Assembly (NCBI GenBank): GCA_003643975.1
Contig: QNAR01000139.1
Span: forward strand, 1-5,096
Direction: 5' to 3'
DNA: 5,096 bases
Source of the DNA: Thermotogae bacterium
GTDB taxonomy: Bacteria > Thermotogota > Thermotogae > Petrotogales > Kosmotogaceae
Part shown: positions 1-5,096 of the stretch, piece by piece
How the letters are laid out: every line of letters begins with the position of its first letter
Position numbering within the stretch: position 1 is the stretch's first letter
The notes under the pieces: model-generated
What the model saw: only the letters and a program-made list of their open reading frames with translations
What the model was told of the DNA's origin: nothing
The model's database searches: none
Program-made: the position numbers and the translations under genes

Positions 1-249
1 CAATCTTAAAATTCGTCCTTTTCCAGGGTCTCCAGGAAAGAGATGTGTGGCATACATACCTGCAATATGCATAGTTCCCATGGAGTGTGATAATCTCGTA
101 TGAGTAGCTCCAGGATAGACAGATTCCGCCCCTGCGCGTTGAGATAGAAATTTGAGTCTCTGGACAGGCCTGGTATCCATGAAAAGTATTTCAAGCGGAT
201 AAAGGTATATTTCGGTGTAAACTGGATCCCTCGAGACCTTGAAATACAC
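1..249 (-). CDS. HD-superfamily phosphohydrolase, N-terminal part (cut by the left window edge)
   Basis: Read leftwards from a GTG at 249-247, this frame stays open for 83 codons to the window edge. The product contains RDPVYTEIYLYPLE (residues 7-20), then MDTRPVQRLKFLSQ (24-37) and VYPGATHTRLSHSMGTMHIAG (44-64, written here only as a landmark). This is the characteristic opening of the COG1078-type HD phosphohydrolases: RDPVYG.I, then DTPxxQRLRxIxQLG, then YPGATHTRFEHSLGV. His55 in HTRLSHS is the likely first metal ligand; the HD dyad itself would lie beyond the edge. Family members are cytoplasmic metal-dependent phosphohydrolases, some of them dNTPases; the substrate here cannot be told. 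The GTG start is chosen because AGGAGA lies 9 bases upstream and the homology begins just after it. In-frame TTG codons at 288-286 and 291-289 lie in or beside the -10 element and have no ribosome site. It is divergent from valS. Family assignment is firm, specific function open. Confidence 0.88.
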   Translation of the reverse strand, partial: MYFKVSRDPVYTEIYLYPLEILFMDTRPVQRLKFLSQRAGAESVYPGATHTRLSHSMGTMHIAGMYATHLFPGDPGKGRILRL

Positions 250-258
250 AAGAATCCA

Positions 259-264
259 TCTCCT
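259..264 (-). promoter_or_regulatory. Ribosome binding site of the HD phosphohydrolase gene
   Basis: On the minus strand this reads AGGAGA, 9 bases before the GTG at 249-247. It decides the start of a gene that has no ATG at its beginning. Confidence 0.75.
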
Positions 265-284
265 CTGGTTGTAAAAAAGCCTTC

Positions 285-314
285 GCAACAATTATAGCAT
301 TAGCATGTTATAAT
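285..314 (+). promoter_or_regulatory. Promoter of the valS operon, extended -10 type
   Basis: A perfect TATAAT lies at 309-314, preceded by TGT at 306-308, which makes an extended -10 (TGnTATAAT). The best -35 is the weak GCAACA at 285-290 (3 of 6 matches to TTGACA), with an 18-bp spacer; the extended -10 can compensate for this. Initiation near 320-322 would leave a leader of only about 20 bases before the valS ATG, enough for the AGGAGG site but too short for a T-box or other riboswitch. Confidence 0.65.
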
Positions 315-320
315 CATTGC
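291..320 (-). promoter_or_regulatory. Divergent promoter of the HD phosphohydrolase gene
   Basis: On the minus strand a perfect TATAAT occupies 296-291, preceded by TGC (299-297), again an extended -10. The -35 equivalent at 320-315 reads GCAATG with an 18-bp spacer and is weak. Initiation near 284 would give a leader of about 35 bases before the GTG start at 249. The element overlaps the rightward promoter completely, so the two probably compete for RNA polymerase. Confidence 0.55.
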
Positions 321-330
321 AAAACTGCAA

Positions 331-336
331 AGGAGG
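331..336 (+). promoter_or_regulatory. Ribosome binding site of valS
   Basis: A perfect AGGAGG lies 6 bases before the ATG at 343. It fixes the valS start and predicts strong initiation. Confidence 0.85.
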
Positions 337-342
337 GAGAAA

Positions 343-2949
343 ATGGAACAGTTAAGTACTAGGTACGATCCCTCAAAAATCGAGGATAAGTGGTACGACT
401 TATGGAACAAAAATGGGTACTTCAAACCGCGTGGAAATGGTAAATCCTTCACGGTAGTTATTCCACCGCCAAATATAACTGGTACCATTCATATGGGTCA
501 TGCTTTGAACCTGACCCTGCAGGATATCATCATAAGGTACAAACGTATGAGAGGCTTTAACACACTCTGGGTTCCAGGTGAAGACCATGCGGGAATTGCC
601 ACTCAAAACGCTGTGGAAAAAGACCTTGCCAAAAAAGGGATTCATCGGGATGATCTCGGGCGTGAAAAATTTCTCGAGCTTGTCTGGGATTGGGCAAAAA
701 AGTACCGAGCCCGAATTGTCGAACAAATAAAGGCCATTGGAGCTTCGGTGGATTGGTCCAGAGAGCGTTTCACTCTTGATGATGGTTTAAACCGCGCCGT
801 GAAGAAAGCATTTGTTGAGTTATACAATGAGGGACTGATATACAAAGGAAAATACATTGTCAATTGGTGTCCTCGTTGCCATACAGTCCTTTCCGATGAA
901 GAAGTTGAGCATGAAGACGAAGAAGGAGCATTTTACCATATCAAATACCCATTTAAAGATGGTTCGGGACATGTAGTCATTGCCACTACAAGGCCAGAAA
1001 CAATGTTGGCTGACACCGCCGTTGCCGTTCACCCATCCGATGAAAGGTACAAGGCACTTATAGGCAAGAAGGTAATTCTGCCCTTAGTGGGTAGGGAACT
1101 CACGGTCATATCTGATATATATGTGGATCCTTCTCTGGGAACAGGTTGCCTAAAAGTTACGCCAGCACATGATCCAAACGATTTTCAGATTGGGTTAAGA
1201 CATAATCTTGAAATAATCGAAGTAATAGGAAAAGACGATATAATAAATGAAAACGGCGGTAAATACGCGGGAATGGATAAAATAGAAGCTCGGAAAGCCG
1301 TTGTCAAAGACCTTGAAGAACAGGGTTATCTCATCAAAATTGAACCAATAAAGCACGCCGTAGGCAAGTGCTATCGCTGCAATACAACTATTGAACCTCT
1401 TTTATCTGACCAATGGTTCGTAAGAACAAAGCCCCTCGCAGAACGAGCTATTGAAGCGGTTGAAAACGGTGAAATCGTCTTTTATCCGAAGCGTTGGAAA
1501 AAAGTTTATCTTAACTGGATGTATGAAATCCGGGATTGGTGCATTTCCAGGCAATTATGGTGGGGGCATCGGATTCCGGTATGGTACTGCGACGATTGCG
1601 GTGCCACTATGGCTTCTGAAGAAGATTTGAAAAAATGTGTTCACTGCGGATCCAGCAATATCCACCAGGATGAAGACGTACTTGATACCTGGTTCAGCTC
1701 CCAGCTTTGGCCTTTTACCACACTTGGCTGGCCTGAAAAGACTGAGGATTTGAAAACTTTCTATCCAACAAGTACCCTTTTTACAGCTTTTGACATAATT
1801 TTCTTCTGGGTTGCAAGAATGATCATGGCTGGATACCAGTTCATGGACGAGAAGCCTTTTTCTCATGTTTATATCCATCAGCTTGTAAGAGACAAAAAGG
1901 GTAGAAAAATGTCAAAATCCCTGGGTAATGGGATTGACCCACTTGAAGTAATCGAAGAGTATGGTGCTGATCCCATGAGGTTTACGCTTGCCATGTTGGC
2001 GGCTCAAGGCCGAGATATTAAGTTGGATTCCCGCTTTTTTGACTCTTATAGGAAATTTGCAAATAAAATTTGGAATGCAACCAGATTTGTAATAATGAAT
2101 CTTGAAGGTTATGAAGCTGCTGAAATCGCTTCGCTGGATCTTGAGTTAGAAGATCGCTGGATTCTTTCAAGACTTCAGCGAACCGTGGAAATAGTTACAG
2201 AAGCGTTGGAAAGTTATGATTTCAACGTAGCTGCAAAAAAAATCTATTCCTTCATTTGGAATGAGCTGTGTGACTGGTACATCGAAAGTGTCAAGGAACG
2301 TTTGAAGGACACCGGGAAAGAAAGAAAAGTCGCTCAAAACGTACTCGTCAAAGTTCTGGACAATTCACTGAAGCTGTTGCATCCCTTTATGCCTTTTATC
2401 ACTGAAGAGCTGTGGCAAAGACTTCCCACCAAGGGTGAGGCTATTATCGTCAGTGACTGGCCCTGTGTTAATGATGATCTAATAGATCCTGACGCAGAAG
2501 GTACATACCAGCAAATCATGGACATTGTTAAAGGGATACGTAGTTTGAAAGCGGAAATGAACATCCCCCCTTCAGCCAAGGTGAAAATTCACTACGTTGG
2601 AGTACCTCTTGAAGAAAAGATTTCTACTATGATCTCTTCACTATCGAATTCTTACAAGCTGCATCATGAGAAATCAAAACAGAGTGGAAGTGCAGCTGCT
2701 TATACATCTGATAAATTCACCCTTTATGTTGAACTTGGTGAAATCGACCTCATTACTGAATTGAAGCGGCTTGAAAAGAAAATCAGCACCCTCAACTCAG
2801 AAGTTTCAAGGCTTGAACGAAAACTCAGCAATGAAAAGTTCATTAACCAAGCCCCTGAAGATGTTGTAGAAGAAACAAGGGAAAAGCATAATGAAATGAA
2901 GGCACAATTGGAGAGGGTCAAAAACCTCATTGCTGACCTGAAGGTTTAG
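343..2949 (+). CDS. valS: Valyl-tRNA synthetase
   Basis: This cytoplasmic class I synthetase joins valine to tRNA-Val using ATP and hydrolyses mischarged threonine. The 868 residues are a normal, complete length. In order: PPPNITG (41-47) and the HIGH-box HMGH (50-53); GEDHAG (79-84) of the active site; the CP1 editing domain with TTRPET (215-220), DTAVAVHP and the later TPAHDPNDF; the KMSKS loop, intact at 522-526; the anticodon-binding domain beginning near DRW (604-606); and a charged C-terminal coiled coil (about 806-866) of the family's tRNA-binding tail. Four CxxC pairs (176/179, 343/346, 416/419, 432/435) look like two structural zinc sites, as known for thermophilic ValRS. The ATG start is supported by AGGAGG and by the usual N-terminal RYDPxxIEDKWY segment. 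It is the first gene of the rightward operon, with folC 4 bases downstream. No T-box leader is present. Nothing is missing or truncated. The overall sequence resembles Thermotogota ValRS, a judgement from memory. Confidence 0.98.
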   Translation: MEQLSTRYDPSKIEDKWYDLWNKNGYFKPRGNGKSFTVVIPPPNITGTIHMGHALNLTLQDIIIRYKRMRGFNTLWVPGEDHAGIATQNAVEKDLAKKGIHRDDLGREKFLELVWDWAKKYRARIVEQIKAIGASVDWSRERFTLDDGLNRAVKKAFVELYNEGLIYKGKYIVNWCPRCHTVLSDEEVEHEDEEGAFYHIKYPFKDGSGHVVIATTRPETMLADTAVAVHPSDERYKALIGKKVILPLVGRELTVISDIYVDPSLGTGCLKVTPAHDPNDFQIGLRHNLEIIEVIGKDDIINENGGKYAGMDKIEARKAVVKDLEEQGYLIKIEPIKHAVGKCYRCNTTIEPLLSDQWFVRTKPLAERAIEAVENGEIVFYPKRWKKVYLNWMYEIRDWCISRQLWWGHRIPVWYCDDCGATMASEEDLKKCVHCGSSNIHQDEDVLDTWFSSQLWPFTTLGWPEKTEDLKTFYPTSTLFTAFDIIFFWVARMIMAGYQFMDEKPFSHVYIHQLVRDKKGRKMSKSLGNGIDPLEVIEEYGADPMRFTLAMLAAQGRDIKLDSRFFDSYRKFANKIWNATRFVIMNLEGYEAAEIASLDLELEDRWILSRLQRTVEIVTEALESYDFNVAAKKIYSFIWNELCDWYIESVKERLKDTGKERKVAQNVLVKVLDNSLKLLHPFMPFITEELWQRLPTKGEAIIVSDWPCVNDDLIDPDAEGTYQQIMDIVKGIRSLKAEMNIPPSAKVKIHYVGVPLEEKISTMISSLSNSYKLHHEKSKQSGSAAAYTSDKFTLYVELGEIDLITELKRLEKKISTLNSEVSRLERKLSNEKFINQAPEDVVEETREKHNEMKAQLERVKNLIADLKV

Positions 2950-2953
2950 AATC

Positions 2954-4264
2954 ATGAATTACAAAGAGTCTATCGAATATCTTTACAACTCGAGACCGTA
3001 TGGCAAGATAAAATACGGTCTTTTTCGCATTAAAGAATTAATGGATAGAATCGGAAACCCACAAGATAGCTATCCTGTGATTCATATCACCGGAACAAAT
3101 GGAAAGGGAAGTGTTGCAGCAATGATCACTTCTGTGTTAGCCCAAATGGGATTGAAAGTTGGGCTTAACATTTCCCCGCATATAATCTCTTTCCGCGAAA
3201 GGTTTCAGATTAATGGGCAGTTGATTTCCAAAAGCAAAGTCGTGTCACTTCTTGAGTATATTATGCCTCACTTAAATAAGATGGATAAAAAAGAAGAGGA
3301 TTTTGCCCCAAGTTTTTTTGAAGTTGTCACAGCAATGGCCTTTCACTATTTTAGACAAGAAAAAGTGGATGTTGCGGTCATAGAGGTTGGACTAGGAGGC
3401 AAGTACGATGCCAGTAATGTTATTAAAAAACCCTTAGTTTCGGTGATTACTACCGTTGGCTTGGATCACCGCAAAATACTTGGAAACACTGAAAATGAAA
3501 TTTCCAAGGAAAAGGCGGGTATAATTAAACTGGGAGCCCCTGTTGTGTCTGGAGTCACCAGGCCAGTCATCAGGCGGGTAATTGAAAAAATTGCCAAAGA
3601 AAATGGCGCAGATACGTATTTTTTCTGGCGGGATTTTTATGTTCAACCTCAGAAGATGTCTATTGGACATAATCTTTTTAATTATGTCGGCGAAAATCAT
3701 CATAACGATTTGCCACTTTCTTTAAACGGTGCCCATCAATATCAGAACGCCGCTATCGCAATCAAAACCCTTGAAATTGCCAGTAAAAGGTTAAACATGA
3801 AACTTTCGTCAGACATTTTGAAAAAGGGACTCTCCAAAGTACAATGGCCTGGCAGATTCGAGCTATTAAAGGCTTTTGGAAAAGGAATCATTCTCGATGG
3901 TGCCCATAACCCCGATGGAACCCGAACTTTTGTCGAGAGTGTTAGAAATTATTTTGGCAACCAGAAAATAAGATTACTTTTTGGTGTCCTTGATGACAAA
4001 GACTATATGAATAACATCAGATTGCTTTCACCGATTTCCAGCGAGGTTATTGTCACCAAGGTTAGTAGTCATCGCAGCACATCGCCAGAAAAGGTTTTTC
4101 GCGAATGGAAGAAATATGTGGATAACGTTATCTATATTGAAAATCCTGAAATCGCCTTTTACGAGCTTTTAAATACAGAAAAACCTGTTGTCTTTTGTGT
4201 TGGGTCGCTATATTTAGTGAGTGAAATAAGGCAGGCTATTCTTGGAGGAAAGGAAAATGCTTGA
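2954..4264 (+). CDS. folC: Folylpolyglutamate synthase / dihydrofolate synthase family protein
   Basis: FolC adds glutamate to folates by ATP-dependent ligation, which keeps them in the cell and makes them better cofactors; many bacterial members also make dihydrofolate from dihydropteroate. The 436 residues match the Mur-ligase-like family length. Visible in order: the P-loop TGTNGKGS (46-53); SPH (74-76) with FRERFQING (80-88); Glu144 in EVGLGG and the following YDASNVI; GLDH (His172) of the metal/ATP site; KAGIIK from Lys187, the lysine carbamylated in characterised FolC; and DGAHNPDG from Asp315, which opens the C-terminal glutamate-binding domain. Whether it has both activities cannot be decided from these motifs. 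The ATG lies 4 bases after the valS stop, with a fair GAAGG (2940-2944) inside the valS end, so it is almost certainly cotranscribed and probably translationally coupled. Its 3' end overlaps ruvA by 8 bases. Confidence 0.96.
   Translation: MNYKESIEYLYNSRPYGKIKYGLFRIKELMDRIGNPQDSYPVIHITGTNGKGSVAAMITSVLAQMGLKVGLNISPHIISFRERFQINGQLISKSKVVSLLEYIMPHLNKMDKKEEDFAPSFFEVVTAMAFHYFRQEKVDVAVIEVGLGGKYDASNVIKKPLVSVITTVGLDHRKILGNTENEISKEKAGIIKLGAPVVSGVTRPVIRRVIEKIAKENGADTYFFWRDFYVQPQKMSIGHNLFNYVGENHHNDLPLSLNGAHQYQNAAIAIKTLEIASKRLNMKLSSDILKKGLSKVQWPGRFELLKAFGKGIILDGAHNPDGTRTFVESVRNYFGNQKIRLLFGVLDDKDYMNNIRLLSPISSEVIVTKVSSHRSTSPEKVFREWKKYVDNVIYIENPEIAFYELLNTEKPVVFCVGSLYLVSEIRQAILGGKENA
4244..4248 (+). promoter_or_regulatory. 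Ribosome binding site of ruvA, inside the folC end
   Basis: GGAGG lies 8 bases before the ATG at 4257. It decides that start over the in-frame TTG at 4242, which would place this same GGAGG inside the coding sequence. Confidence 0.8.
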
Positions 4265-4838
4265 AGGTCTTGAAGGTGTTGTCAAAAAAATCAATGGAAA
4301 TTATGTGTTGATTAAAGCCGGTTTTTTCACTTTCGGATTGAATTGTCCATTATCTACCGTAGAAAAGCTAAAGGTGGGTGAACGTTGCGATTTTCTCACA
4401 TATATGAGTTTTCCTCAAGATAAGGCACCTGAGCTTTTTGGGTTCCTTACAGATGAGGAATTTGAGGTTTTTTCTGCTTTGATTAAAGTAAACAAAATAG
4501 GTCCCAAACTCGCATTGAAAATTTTATCTGGAACAACACCCGGTAATTTGAAAGCACTGATCGCCAGCAGAAATTTGGAGGGGCTTTCACATTTACCTGG
4601 ACTTGGGAAAAAAACCGCGGAACGTTTAGTCGCTGAAATTGGACATCTCTTCGAGATGGGAATCGAATCCGGAACACTGGTACCAGATGACCCGAGAATT
4701 GAAGATGCAATTAATGCACTAACTTCACTTGGCTTTGATAGGAGAATAACCATTAAAACCGTTTCTAAAGTATTGAAGGAACTACCCCATATTGAAACTG
4801 GTGAATTGATCAAAGAAGCCTTGAAAAAGATACGTTAA
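4257..4838 (+). CDS. ruvA: Holliday junction branch migration protein RuvA
   Basis: RuvA binds four-way DNA junctions as a tetramer and recruits the RuvB motor for branch migration. The 193 residues are the normal length. Domain I (about 1-62) is the OB fold, starting MLEGLEGVV and ending ELFGF. Domain II carries two helix-hairpin-helix motifs, VNKIGPKLALKIL (78-90) and LPGLGKKTAERLVAEI (113-128), which grip the DNA backbone. After a linker (about 132-147), domain III (about 148-192) is the small helical RuvB-binding domain. The acidic pin, Glu55-Asp56 in E. coli, aligns here with Gln54-Asp55, so one acidic residue is replaced. The ATG at 4257 is preferred over the TTG at 4242 because of the GGAGG site and because RuvA normally begins at this point. 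It overlaps folC by 8 bases in another frame, a sign of coupling. It ends in tandem in-frame stops TAA TGA. ruvB and ruvC are not in the window. Confidence 0.97.
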   Translation: MLEGLEGVVKKINGNYVLIKAGFFTFGLNCPLSTVEKLKVGERCDFLTYMSFPQDKAPELFGFLTDEEFEVFSALIKVNKIGPKLALKILSGTTPGNLKALIASRNLEGLSHLPGLGKKTAERLVAEIGHLFEMGIESGTLVPDDPRIEDAINALTSLGFDRRITIKTVSKVLKELPHIETGELIKEALKKIR

Positions 4839-4905
4839 TGAGTGGTTTTCACTTTTGATATGAAAAATTACCGATAAACATATAACATCTAAAGGGGGAG
4901 AAAAA
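4839..4905 (+). promoter_or_regulatory. ruvA-glmU gap with ribosome binding site and a possible weak promoter
   Basis: The gap is AT-rich. A strong purine tract, GGGGGAG at 4894-4900, lies 5 bases before the glmU ATG and is a clear ribosome binding site. TTGATA at 4855-4860 (5 of 6 for a -35) and TATAAC at 4881-4886 (5 of 6 for a -10) are present but 20 bp apart, longer than the optimum of about 17, so an internal promoter for glmU is only possible. I see no convincing terminator, so readthrough from ruvA is likely. Confidence 0.45.
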
Positions 4906-5096
4906 ATGAAAGCGATCGTTTTGGCAGCGGGGCTGGGTAAAAGAATGAAATCCAGCTTGCCAAAGGTGGTTCATAAAATCCTCGGTAAGCCAATGGTGAA
5001 CTGGGTGATTTCTTCCATTTTTGAAGCCGGGATAAAAACTGAAGACATAACAGTGGTAACCGGTTATAGAGCTGAGCTGGTTGAGGAATTATTGCC
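4906..5096 (+). CDS. glmU: Bifunctional GlmU, N-terminal uridylyltransferase part (cut by the right window edge)
   Basis: GlmU acetylates glucosamine-1-phosphate and couples the product to UTP, giving UDP-GlcNAc for peptidoglycan and other glycans in the cytoplasm. The 63 complete codons before the edge show the nucleotidyltransferase signature LAAGLGKRMKS (6-16), with Arg13 matching E. coli Arg18, then LPKVVH (18-23), with Lys20 matching E. coli Lys25, and GKPMVNWV. The LPKVxH-GKPM order favours GlmU over related sugar nucleotidyltransferases such as GalU or RmlA. The acetyltransferase left-handed beta-helix would lie downstream, so bifunctionality is inferred. The ATG is fixed by GGGGGAG five bases upstream. 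It follows ruvA by 67 bp on the same strand and may be the fourth gene of the operon. Confidence 0.92.
   Translation, partial: MKAIVLAAGLGKRMKSSLPKVVHKILGKPMVNWVISSIFEAGIKTEDITVVTGYRAELVEELL

Larger units (their letters stand above)
285..320. repeat. 36-bp imperfect dyad spanning the divergent promoters
   Basis: Arms 285-300 (GCAACAATTATAGCAT) and 305-320 (ATGTTATAATCATTGC) are inverted copies around a 4-base centre TAGC at 301-304. Thirteen of 16 positions pair by Watson-Crick rules, one more is G-T, and two (CA against CA) do not pair. The arms contain both -10 hexamers, so the symmetry may come simply from two similar promoters placed back to back, or it may also be a binding site for a dimeric regulator. 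The sequence alone does not separate these. Confidence 0.7.

Noticed and set aside
6..251. Minus-strand ATG ORF of 81 codons
   Set aside because: It overlaps the HD phosphohydrolase on the same strand in a different frame; its product shows no recognisable motif, while the other frame gives a clear family signature with a ribosome binding site.
286..291. In-frame TTG codons as upstream starts of the HD gene
   Set aside because: They fall beside or within the predicted -10 region of its own promoter and have no ribosome binding site; the GTG at 249 has one.
250..342. Possible T-box or riboswitch before valS
   Set aside because: The predicted leader from the extended -10 promoter is only about 20 bases, and no T-box-like sequence or terminator hairpin is visible.
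400..726. Minus-strand ORF of 108 codons, and others like it opposite valS, folC and ruvA
   Set aside because: They lie antisense to genes with full family motifs, lack convincing ribosome sites or recognisable products, and are best explained as shadows.
2235..2242. Run of eight A in valS as a programmed slippage site
   Set aside because: The reading frame is intact on both sides, there is no alternative product of note, and such runs are normal in a gene rich in AAA codons.
4841..4856. AGTG-loop-CACT followed by TTTT, as a terminator after ruvA
   Set aside because: The stem has only four pairs with mixed composition and the T run is four bases, too weak for an intrinsic terminator.
4846..4866. 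TTTTCA ... TGAAAA inverted repeat in the ruvA-glmU gap
   Set aside because: Six AT-rich pairs around a 9-base loop are expected by chance in such a gap, and no T tract follows.

Overview
This is an ordinary, densely packed bacterial housekeeping segment with moderately low GC. It reads rightwards as valS, folC, ruvA and the start of glmU. A divergent gene, cut by the left edge, reads leftwards. The gene set (class I valyl-tRNA synthetase, folylpolyglutamate synthase, Holliday-junction RuvA, GlmU), the strong AGGAGG-type ribosome binding sites and the frequent AAA/GAA codons fit a bacterium. The valyl-tRNA synthetase resembles, from memory, the Thermotogota enzymes, and a lower-GC member such as a Kosmotoga-like lineage is my best guess. 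This is inference, about 50-60 % sure. A Firmicute is the main alternative, because valS-folC adjacency also occurs there.

Layout. Bases 1-249, minus strand, hold the N-terminal 83 codons of an HD-superfamily phosphohydrolase. It starts at GTG behind an AGGAGA site. It is easy to miss because it lacks an ATG start and runs off the window, and because another frame of the same strand carries a longer-looking spurious ORF. Bases 250-342 form a short divergent control region. It contains a 36-bp imperfect dyad in which two extended -10 promoters (TGC-TATAAT leftwards, TGT-TATAAT rightwards) face away from each other almost symmetrically. valS (343-2949) is complete. folC (2954-4264) follows after 4 bases. 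ruvA (4257-4838) overlaps the folC end by 8 bases. A 67-bp gap with tandem stops, a weak promoter-like pair and a strong ribosome binding site leads into glmU (4906 to the right edge, partial).

The rightward genes look like one operon, at least valS-folC-ruvA by their junctions. They join translation (valine charging), folate retention, recombination/repair and cell-wall precursor synthesis. They share no pathway, so this is a growth-linked housekeeping operon rather than a dedicated system.

I see no mobile element, CRISPR array, RNA gene or previously undescribed system. The most interesting signals are the symmetric divergent promoter and the unannounced HD gene.
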